Shown here in pieces: positions 55,725 to 64,000 of a stretch of 64,000 bases of DNA; positions within the stretch are counted from its first letter, which is position 1, and every line of letters begins with the position of its first letter. The translations under genes and the position numbers were made by a program. Origin of the DNA: Rhizophagus irregularis (Eukaryota > Glomeromycota > Glomeromycetes > Glomerales > Glomeraceae); NCBI RefSeq assembly GCF_026210795.1, contig NC_089448.1, forward strand, positions 1,240,001 to 1,304,000, read 5' to 3'. Under the pieces are notes generated by a model. The model saw nothing but the letters and a program-made list of their open reading frames with translations, was not told where the DNA came from and searched no databases.

Positions 55725-57248
55725 TCATTCTTTCAAAATTTGAAATATTTCATATTCTTCTACGGAAAAATTGTCTTTAGTTTCTCTAATTGATTTGTCA
55801 TAACATCCATAATAAGAACAACAACTCTGATCATAGCCATTTTCTCCAAACAAACAAAATTCACCAAAACCAAATAATGGACCACCATTAATGTGATTAA
55901 ATATAGCATAATTTTCATTTTTTACGCGACTTAAAACATAATTTCCAATATTTTCCTTATTCTTAAAAGATAATATAAAACTGTCTTTAGTAATGTCATA
56001 GCCACCTTTAGAATTCCATGAGAGCGGATTATATCCTCCAAGAATTTCATTACTATCTTTCACTTTAATAATTGATATAGTATGAGATTTGTTATCACAG
56101 ATCTCATGAAATTTACTAGGTGAAAATCCATCACGAGATCCACGAAGAATTAATTTAAATTCGTACAAATTTTTGATTTTATCGGTAATTTCTAATTTAT
56201 CAATCCATTTCGAGATTAATTCAACATGTTGGAATGTAATAATTCTTGAATCAATACTTTTTGGGCTAATTTCTTTTGTTATCTTCTTTGGTTCCGGTTT
56301 GTTATTTGGTTGAATTATAAAATATTTAATTAATTTATCACGTAACTCTTTGGGTAAGATTTTTTTATATGGATATACTTTATCCACAAATTCATTTGGA
56401 GTTAAATTATTGAATTTAATTAAAGGAATAAATTGTTGTAAAGTATTCTTTAAAGTATTAAAATCATCTTTTGAGTAATTTGAAGGATCTGAGGAAATTT
56501 GAGGATTTTGAGCAATACCCCATTTAAGTACATGTTCCCAAACTTGAATATCACTCATTTGAAAATTATCATGTTGAATAAGAGAAATCAAACAATTTTC
56601 TGAAAGTGTAGTAAAATCGATTGAATTAAAAATTTTTTCTGGTTCTTTAGACATCAATTCAGTACAAAAATTTCGTAATTCCATGAAAGAATTATTTTCA
56701 AAACTTGTTTTATATAACAAGTTAAAATTTTGTTCCATCCAATCCTTTTTGTTTTCAATTAAAAATAATTGTAAATGAGTAATTAATTCTTGAAGATTAA
56801 GTTCACTGGAAGCAATCAATATTTTAATAATATTCGAGGTATTATATTCTTCCAAAGAAAGTCTTCCTCCATAAATGTATCTAAAATAAAAATATTTGAA
56901 TTTTTCCATAAGAATGTAAATATATATACACATATATTTTTTTTGAAAGAAAAACTCATCATAATTTATTAATTCCAATTCTCACCTTAATATCATTTGA
57001 AAAATTTCAGGTAAAATATTTGGTAATTTAATATGTGTCAAAGTTCCATCATCCCTCTTTTCATTAACGTTGGTTGATAAAATTCTTCGCAAATAAGAAG
57101 AACGATAATTTAAAATAACCATGTGAGCACGGAAAATTTTCACGTAAGGGTCATTACCAACTTCAATGGTAATATCATAAAATTCATTATCTTCTAAAAT
57201 TTCAAGTAAATTTTGAGATAATTTTGGTAAAAATTTATTATCATACAT
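55725..57248 (-). CDS. BTB-BACK-TLDc protein, copy 2 (472 aa, two exons)
   Basis: Exon 1 is 57248-56986 and exon 2 is 56880-55725; the 105-bp intron runs GTGAG...TTTTAG at the same position as in the other copies. The domains are as in copy 1: BTB at about 8-110, BACK-like at about 125-230, TLDc from about 300 (LILRGSRDGFSPSKFHEICD, ILGGYNPLSW, FSVEEYEIFQILKE). It differs from copies 1 and 3 in the BACK start (IENKKDWMEQNFNLLYKTS, SFMELRNF) but agrees with copy 3 in the later part (QISS, NNLTPNEFVDK, LEITDKIKNL). The frame is intact. Upstream are TTTCGGACCGA and CACGTG. Confidence 0.9.
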
Positions 57249-57876
57249 TATTTTCGAATTTCGTATTTTTCAGAGAAACGAAGAATAAAAAATAAAAAAA
57301 AAAATACAAAATATTTGTTGAACCAAATAAATATTCGATCATTGATTTATTTGGTAATTTCGGACCGAAAAACATCCGAGTGAGGGGGTCTAATCACGTG
57401 ATCAATTTACGAAATTTACGAGTCTTAGAAGCAATAGTTTACTTAAACACTCACAAGAGTCCTGGAAAAAAAAAGATAAAAAACAAAGGTAAATCCATTT
57501 ATTTGTTAAAGAGCCAGAAATTATCATCATTTATGAAATAATTTTTCACAATGAGGAATATCTTTAAATTTGAGTCGATTCAGTTAAACTAATTATCAAT
57601 TCATATATCAACATTATTATAATAACGAATTTATGATTATCTCGTCAAAAATTTAAACTTCATTTCTTAGTAATAAATATAATAAAAAAGTATTCAACTT
57701 TTATACGATTAATAACCTTCGAATTATTCTTGAAAAGTAGAATTTTATCAAACAAAAAAAGATCATTTTTTTTTATTTGATCTAACTAATTTACTTACTA
57801 GTTCGTAATAACTAATAATTATATATACAACATATTATGAGGAATAAACTAGGATCCTTAATTATTAAAATATTAA
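57249..57876. other. Spacer between BTB copies 2 and 3, duplicated flank
   Basis: Sequence between the promoter of copy 2 and the 3' end of copy 3. The part at about 57440-57740 (CTCACAAGAGTCCTGGAAAA, ATCTTTAAATTTGAG, CAATTCATA.ATCAACATTATTATA, GATTATCTCGTCAAAAATTT) recurs at 55385-55640, and its start at 63925-64000. The spacer was therefore duplicated with the gene. Confidence 0.7.
57395..57400. promoter_or_regulatory. CACGTG site upstream of BTB-TLDc copy 2
   Basis: CACGTG lies about 147 bp before the start codon, after TTTCGGACCGA. See the matching pair at copy 1. In copy 3 the site is CACATG (59530-59535), one substitution away. Confidence 0.35.
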
Positions 57877-59392
57877 TCATTCTTTCAAAATTTGAAATAT
57901 TTCATATTCTTCTACGGAAAAATGGTCTTTAGTTTCTCTAATTGATTTGTCATAATATCCAGAATAAGAACAAAAACTCCGATCATAGCCATTTTTTCCC
58001 AATAAATATAAGTCATCACGACCAAATAATGGACCACCATCAATGTGATTAAATATAGCACAATTTTCATTCTTTACGCGACTTAAAACATAATTTCCAA
58101 TATTTTCCTTATTCTTAAAAGAGAATATAAAACTATTTTTAGTAATGCTATAGTAGCCACCTTTAGAATCCCATGTGAGCGGATTATATCCTCCAAGAAT
58201 TTCATTACTATCTTTCACTTTAATAATTGATATAGTACGAGGTTTATTATCACAGATCTCATGAAATTTACGGGATGAAAATCCGTCACGAGATCCACGA
58301 AGAATTAATTTAAATTCGTACAAATTTTTGATTTTATCGGTAATTTCTAATTTATCAATCCATTTCGAGATTAATTCAACATGTTGTAATGTAATAATTT
58401 TTGAATCAATACTTTTTGGGCTAATTTCTTTTGTTATCGTCTTTGGTTCCGATTTGTTATTTGGTTGAATTATAAAATCTTTAATTAATTTATCACGTAA
58501 CTCTTTGGGTAAGATTTTTTTATATGGATATACTTTATCCACAAATTCATTTGGAGTTAAATTATTGAATTTAATTAAAGGAATAAATTGTTGTAAAGTA
58601 TTCTTTAAAGTATTAAAATCATCTTTTGAGCAATTTGAAGGTTCTGAGGAAATTTGAGGATTTTGAGCAATACCCCATTTAAGTACATGCTCCCAAACTT
58701 GAATATCACTCATTTGAAAATTATCATGTTGAATAAGAGAAATCAAACAAGTTTCTGAAATAGAAATGAAATCGATTGAATTAAAAATTTTTTCTGGTTC
58801 TTTAGACATCAATTCAGTACAAAAATTTTGTAATTTCGAAAAAGAATTATTCTCAAAACTTGTTTCATATATTAAGTTAAAATTTTGTTCCATCCAATCC
58901 TTTTTAGTTTCAATCAAAAATAATTGTAGATGAGTAATTAATTCTTGAAGATTAAGTTCACTGGAAGCAATCAATATTTTAATAATATCCGAAGTATCGT
59001 ATTCCTCTAAAGAAAGCCTTCCTCCATAGATGTATCTAAAATGAAAATATTTGAATTTTCCGTAAGCATATAAATATTTTTTTTTTTTTTTTTTGAAGTC
59101 GACATAATTTATTATTTTAATTCTCTTACCTCAATATCATTTGGAAGATTTCAGGTAAAATATTTGGTAATTTAATATGTGTCATAGCTCCATCATCCCT
59201 CTTTTCATTAACGTTAGTTGATAAAATTCTTCGCAAATAAGAAGAACGATAATTTAAAATTACCATGTGGGCACGGAAAATTTTTACATGAGGGTCATGA
59301 CCAACTTCAATAGTAATATCATAAAATTCATTATCTTCTAAAACTTCAAGTAAATTTTGAGATAATTTTGGTAAAAATTTATTATCATACAT
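57877..59392 (-). CDS. BTB-BACK-TLDc protein, copy 3 (473 aa, two exons), mosaic
   Basis: Exon 1 is 59392-59130 and exon 2 is 59035-57877; the 93-bp intron is almost identical to that of copy 1. Exon 1, the intron and the first 120 or so codons of exon 2 match copy 1 (IETKKDWMEQNFNLIYETS, SKLQNF, SIDFISISE). From IAQNPQISS onward it matches copy 2 (NNLTPNEFVDK, KKILPKELRDKLIK, LEITDKIKNL). The TLDc end has private changes (GYYSITKNS, FGRDDLYLLGKNGYD). The frame is intact. The switch suggests gene conversion or unequal crossing-over. Function as in copy 1. Confidence 0.9.
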
Positions 59393-59584
59393 TATTTTCG
59401 AATTTCGTATTTTTCAATGAAACGAAGAATAAAAAATAAAAAAAAATACAGAATATTTGTTGAACTAAATAAATATTCGATCATTGATTTATTTGGTAAT
59501 TTCGGGCCGAAAACATCCGAAGGTCTAATCACATGATTAATTTACGGCAATAGATCTTTCTCAGTAACACAAACAAATTTTCTA

Positions 59585-61180
59585 AGATGCAGCGAACATA
59601 ACTCGGCATATCAAAGCTTTCAAATTAAAAGCCTTAACCACATCCTTCCGCGTGGAGATGTACTTATTAAACATTATCCTAAATTATATTCGGACACAGG
59701 CATACCTTGTCCGATTTGTTCGAACCACCCGAATCACCTTTTTTTTTTTTTTTAAATAGTAACGCATTTTATTTTTTAAATTTGATACAAATTACATAAT
59801 TGATTATTAAAATACTTAGAGAAACTTAGAGATTTTCGAAATAAAATTTCTCAAAACCCTATAACTAAGTAATTTTCGAACAAATTTCTAGTACTAAAAC
59901 TATGCTAAAATATATCTAATCTAAATATTTTGTCAATTTGACAGTTGTATCCCACGTTTTTGCTATACTATTCCCATCTACAATTGAACCTGTCAGTCTT
60001 TCTAACGTTACTCTACTAATTTTTTTATTAAATCTATTTTAATTTGATTTTTCTAATTTTCCTTCTGTTTTTATTTTTTTTCTATTAATTTTTATTTGTT
60101 ATTTCGTATTTTCCTCCAAATTTCCTACTAACTTTTCTCTTTTTTTCCTAAAATCCGATTTTTGTATATTAGCTTTTCTCTTCTAATCGTTTAATTTCCT
60201 CGCATCTTGGTATCCATAAACGATCTTTAATTTCATCATAAATAAACATCCAAAGCCTTTTTATCATCAATTTCTCCTCTTTCTTATTTGATAAACTATT
60301 GAAATTTTCGTTGTATACACCTCTAATAATTCCCATTTTTTACTTTTTCCTCTTAAATTATTGAAGGGCTTTTTAAAATACTTATAAATTCAATATTATA
60401 ATTCCTCAGAATATCTATATCTTCATTTTGGTTACAATTCTTTAAATTCTGTTCAAAACGATATATTGATTCTTGTACAATTTCATCGATCGAGAATTCG
60501 TTATCTTCGCAGATCCAGATATGTTCCCAACTTTCTACTTCGTTTTTTCCGCATCTTATACATATTTCATCTTCTATTTTATCACCCGGATCACTTTGGC
60601 TTTTGCGCCAACCTTAGACCTCTTATTAACAATACCCTAAGAAATCATAAGGATAACTAAACTTATGTCTCTTATTGATTCCAAGACGCAAAAACACAAT
60701 TAAATTATCCTAGATGTGTTAATCGTTATTCTTTTTTTAGTGACGTTCCACTTATGTCTGAGGATTCTCATGAAATTTATCTCGTTTTACATCAAATTGT
60801 CCCTCAGAGCCTTTATGATCCGATCAACTCATTTACATTTAATATGAAATCAACTCGTGATATTATTTTTGAATTCTTTTTGTCAGTGCAACAATGCCTT
60901 TATCAAACCATTTAGCCTCAACACAACTCCTTCCTGCGTGCCTGGGAACGCACACAAGGGATTAGTAAAAAGAAAAAATGGCACGTTAAACGTGCTCCCA
61001 AGAAACATGCACTTCATACCGCAATTTCTCCAGGCTCTCCGAGGCTTCACGTGGGACTGAACTCTCCTTTGGTCGTAGCTGATCCGTTACCTTCACCTCA
61101 TGACTTGCGCACTTCCGGACCTGCGATTTCGCCTCCACCCGAATAGGCCTCCGATTCCTTTGTGGTTTGTCCTAGTTACA
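59585..61180 (+). pseudogene. LINE C-terminal relic, interrupted by an inverted LINE
   Basis: At 59590-59738, one frame reads FQIKSLNHILPRGDVLIKHY then PKLYSDTGIPCPICSNHPNH, the zinc-binding (zf-RVT-like) tail of a LINE reverse transcriptase. It resumes at 60595 with FGFCANLRPLINNTLRNHK, then SDVPLMSEDSHEIYLVLHQI, VPQSLYDPINSFTFNMKSTR and DIIFEFFLSVQQCLYQT. Near 61050-61130 it reads DPLPSPHDLRTSGPAISPPP. Stops and frame changes are present. The reading joins exactly across the inverted insert. Confidence 0.65.
59739..60584 (-). mobile_element. 5'-truncated LINE copy with poly(A) tail
   Basis: A 15-bp T run at the low-coordinate end is the poly(A) tail of a minus-strand copy. At the other end the minus strand reads EDEICIRCGKNEVESWEHIW then ICEDNEFSIDEIVQESIYRF, a zf-RVT-like domain; downstream pieces include KRLWMFIYDEIKDRLWIPRC. 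A 10-bp flank CCCGAATCAC (59728-59737) recurs as CCCGGATCAC (60585-60594), an imperfect target duplication. Truncation at the 5' end, a poly(A) tail and a duplication fit target-primed reverse transcription. Confidence 0.7.
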
Positions 61181-61897
61181 TCTAATTATTTACATTCTGG
61201 TGGATGGACCGCTTTTTCTCATTATAATAGTTATAAATTTTATACTTTTTTTCGGTTCCTTTTTCTATGGTTACGTTTTTTGACGATGCTGGTCATGCCT
61301 AGTGTTATTTATTATAAATAACAGGCAGGATGGTCCCTCTAGCAGTGTTGGACTATGACCTAGAATGACCACTATGACCTATATGACTAGTCATAGGTCA
61401 TTTGGTCATTTTGAATTTGTAAGATCATATGACTACAGTCATAAATTATTAACCAATCAAATCATGGTATTTTATATAATAAAATTGGAAGAAATTTTTT
61501 ATTTTTATTTTTATTTTTATAATCCACTCATGTGGACACGATTACAGTAAGATAAACATGAACAAGATAAATCAAGTCAAACACTATCTAAAACTATACT
61601 ATAATCTAAATCACCCGAGGATGATGCCACCCTGGTGCGGTTACAGGAACTGTGGAGGCTCAACCGAAGCTTTACCAACCACCTATTGAAGAGTTATAAG
61701 GATTTAAGAAGAACGAAAATGAAAAAAATAAAAAATAAAAAATTAAAAAAAAAAGAACTGGGGAAAGGAATATGATCATATAGGGAGTAAAAATGGGGGA
61801 AATAGAAAAAAAAGCAGAAGCTAAAAAAAAAACTATAGGACTGCTCTACAACTACCTACAGTTCAACTAAACACTCCTTAAAACACCCAACTACATC

Positions 61898-62111
61898 TAG
61901 TGTTTGGATCCGAAGCGGTTTTATCCGGTTTTTATCCAGTATCCGTTTCGGTTAATTCAGGATAGAACTATCAGAATTACCAATTTTTTGATTCATAATA
62001 TATTAAATATTCTGGTCGAAATTATAGTCTATTCAGAGCTGAGATTTAAAATCTTTTTTCGGCAATAATCTCATTTAAAATATTTAAGATTTTATCTGGA
62101 TCAAAACACTA
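61898..62111. mobile_element. hAT-type MITE nested in the hAT element
   Basis: TAGTGTTTGGATCC on the left and complement TAGTGTTTTGATCC on the right, flanked by the 8-bp repeat ACTACATC (61890-61897 and 62112-62119). 214 bp, non-coding, with internal ATCCGGTTT/ATCCGTTTCGG words. Confidence 0.82.
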
Positions 62112-62412
62112 ACTACATCCTCGTGGGATCCTGCATAAATTAAAAAGTATAAGGGTTCGTAACGTTAGTATCACTTCAGCATTACATGGGTACGAAACGC
62201 CTTCTTTAATTCGAAGGATTTTGCTCAAAATCTAGGAGAGGAGATTCAGGATTGATTTCAACAAAGACCGCGTGTCGTCGTTCACTTTGGTGTGTTTTTT
62301 GGATTTATTGCGGGAATTTTTTGAAGAGGTAGAGTACCGCCTGCTTCCCTTTGAGGGATTTTGAGTTTTTCATTTTGTCTTTATTAGACTTGGGTTTTTG
62401 TTTAACATAGGG

Positions 62413-63058
62413 AAAACAGGGCGGACATGCATTATATCACAATGTCGATCACTTGCCGATCATGATATAAGTGATATCACGTTAAATTTGAAGCTTTATT
62501 CCAAGCAATAAATGTTCTGACAATTTATGTTAAATTATTTTATTTAATAGTTTCATTTATCAATAAATTAATATAAAAGTATTGTGGCAAAATAAGGTGT
62601 GTTTCCAAAGTTAGATTTTACGTCAAATTTTCAATAATTAATATATATGCTATATATATGCCGATCATCTGCTAACGTGACTTTGAAGCTTCGGGCGAAG
62701 CCACAGATCTTCGGGCAAAACTTGAAACTTTTACAGTATATTATTTAGGTATTCAAGAATCAATGGCTATAATAAACCTGGATAATTTTTGATAACCCAA
62801 AAGTTATCATTAAATAAATGTTTACAATTATTGTAAAATTAATATATGTCTGATATTTGACAAAATCTTTATGAATTATTTTAAGAACTAATTTATTAAC
62901 AATAAATAAAATAAAGTAAATAAAATCGAAATTTTATACATTATTATGTAGAATTTGTGAAAAAACTAATTCAACGGTATTTTTTAATGTGATAATATTG
63001 GACAAGTGATCGGCAAAATGATCGGCAATATTGTGATAATATGGGGATGTCCGCCCTG
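62413..63058. mobile_element. MULE-like MITE nested in the hAT element
   Basis: Inverted ends CAGGGCGGACAT on both sides (the left has four extra A), followed inward by ATTATATCACAAT and TATTATCACAAT and by repeated GCCGATCA words. An 11-bp repeat TTAACATAGGG flanks it (62402-62412 and 63059-63069). The duplication length and the longish ends fit Mutator-like elements. 646 bp, non-coding. Confidence 0.75.
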
Positions 63059-63814
63059 TTAACATAGGGGGAGTTTGATATGGTCATCTTCCAAGCCTGT
63101 GGCACCTCTATAGCAGAATGTAGTTGTTTTTGGGACTCGAAATCAAATATTTATTCCCTTTGTCCAGTATAGAAGAACCAGACCTAGCCTTAAGAGTCTT
63201 GTACACAAAGTCTCCAAAGGATTGCCCTTTATAATAATTTTTAAAATCTTTTTCGGGGCGTCTGATGGGATTAGTACTTTATCCTGGAAACGTTCACGTT
63301 CCTTGCGGTCCTTGAGTTTCCAGAATCCTGGGTACCAACGCATGGTCACGTCATCCAATAATTGGCACCAGGTTCTCATAACAAAATCGGTGTCTTAAAT
63401 CCGTCCATAAACTTATAATTATAAGATAGTTATATAGATCATGTGATCATTAACCAATGACATTATGATTATATAATTATGACCAATAGGCATTTGACCA
63501 CTGGTCATAAGTACATATGAATGATATGATCATGGTCATTGTCCATCACTGCCCTCTAGTGGGGTTGAGCGATTCGTTTGGTTTGGGATTTTTTTCGGTT
63601 TTGTAAATCGTTTAAAATAAAATAAAAATAAAATAAAATAAATCAAATCAAATTTTCTAAGATTTTTTTAAAAAAATAAATTTTTCTACCCGCACATGCC
63701 CTAAAAGTACTCGTCACCGCCGGCACCGCGTTTTCACTGTTTATATTTATCTGAGGGACTTAGTCACAGTTTCTTTTTTCGCCTCCCAAAATTATTTTTT
63801 TCACATCCTATAAA

Positions 63815-64000
63815 TTACAAAATTCTAGTGCATTTTGGGATAGCTTCGGCATCACCTGACTCAAAGGTTGCTCACGCGAACTTGATACCATTTTTTTCTA
63901 GGCGCAGCTAAATGTTTTTTCTTATTTGAACGCTCACAAGAGTCCTGGAAAAAAGATAAAAAAGATAGAATCCATTCATTCGTTAAAAAGAATCATATCT
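63815..64000. repeat. Further copy of the BTB-array flank, cut by the window end
   Basis: ACAAAATTCTAGTGCATTTTG, in part, GATAGCTTCGG, CCTGACTCAAAG, TTTTTTCTA, GCGCAGC.AAATGTT and GATAGAATCCATTCATT match 55250-55445 in order. This is the eroded 5' end and upstream flank of another BTB-TLDc unit; more of it should lie beyond 64,000. Confidence 0.65.

Larger units (their letters stand above)
61343..63551. mobile_element. hAT-type DNA element with two nested MITEs
   Basis: Inverted ends CAGTGTTGGACTATGACC and, as complement of the right, CAGTGATGGACAATGACC. The 8-bp repeat CCCTCTAG flanks it exactly (61335-61342 and 63552-63559), as for hAT elements. Subterminal regions are rich in ATGACC/GGTCAT words. 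Inside, a minus-strand coding-like piece (63379-63143, WYPGFWKLKDRKERERFQDK) seems to continue beyond the nested MITE near 62340-62220 (HTKVNDDTRSLLKSILNLLS). I do not recognise it as a transposase, so the element may be non-autonomous with captured sequence. Confidence 0.82.

Noticed and set aside
1-64000. tRNA, rRNA or telomeric repeats
   Set aside because: No cloverleaf with A/B boxes, no rRNA-like conserved stretch and no TTAGGG array was seen on reading; a dedicated covariance-model scan was not possible.

Overview
This 64 kb window is eukaryotic, very AT-rich and dominated by mobile elements. The gene content points to an arbuscular mycorrhizal fungus of the Rhizophagus type (Glomeromycotina): an F-box/LRR protein, a Sel1-repeat protein kinase, a BTB-BACK-TLDc gene cluster, a Crinkler-like relic, short GT-AG introns of about 60-105 bp, and Harbinger, CACTA, MULE, hAT, LINE and DIRS elements. 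The assignment comes from family style and was not tested by a search.

Layout. 1-3.9 kb: a pogo-like MITE and an intact F-box gene. 4.0-7.35 kb: a whole but decayed PIF/Harbinger element with both of its genes and a nested MITE. 9.1-9.8 kb: a protein kinase relic. 11.9-15.0 kb: a Sel1-repeat kinase with fifteen 36-residue repeats. 15.5-17.9 kb: a Crinkler-like relic and two adjacent TA-flanked elements. 20.4-21.9 kb: BTB-TLDc copy 1. 24.7-31.9 kb: a segmental duplication carrying two paralogous multi-pass membrane protein genes; a MULE has inserted in the last codons of the first. 33.8 kb: a Tourist-like MITE.

35.7-54.5 kb is one composite structure. Its base is a nearly wholly palindromic foldback element of about 6.3 kb, flanked by the 8-bp repeat GAACTCTG. 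Its left arm is interrupted by a complete 8.0 kb CACTA element (TSD CTT). Its right arm is interrupted by a 4.5 kb DIRS-type tyrosine-recombinase retrotransposon with inverted terminal repeats and a full internal complementary region. A 200-bp MITE in turn interrupts the reverse transcriptase of the DIRS element. Each arm preserves the empty site of the insertion in the other arm.

54.9-59.4 kb: a BTB-TLDc array with one relic and two intact genes; one gene looks like a mosaic of its neighbours. 59.6-61.2 kb: a LINE relic with a second LINE inserted in the opposite direction. 61.3-63.6 kb: a hAT-type element carrying two nested MITEs. The window ends in another piece of the BTB-array flank.

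Plausibly active host genes are the F-box gene, the three BTB-TLDc genes, the membrane-protein pair and, despite one frameshift, the Sel1-kinase. The rest reads as a record of repeated nested transposition, with element junctions sharp enough to give an order of events.
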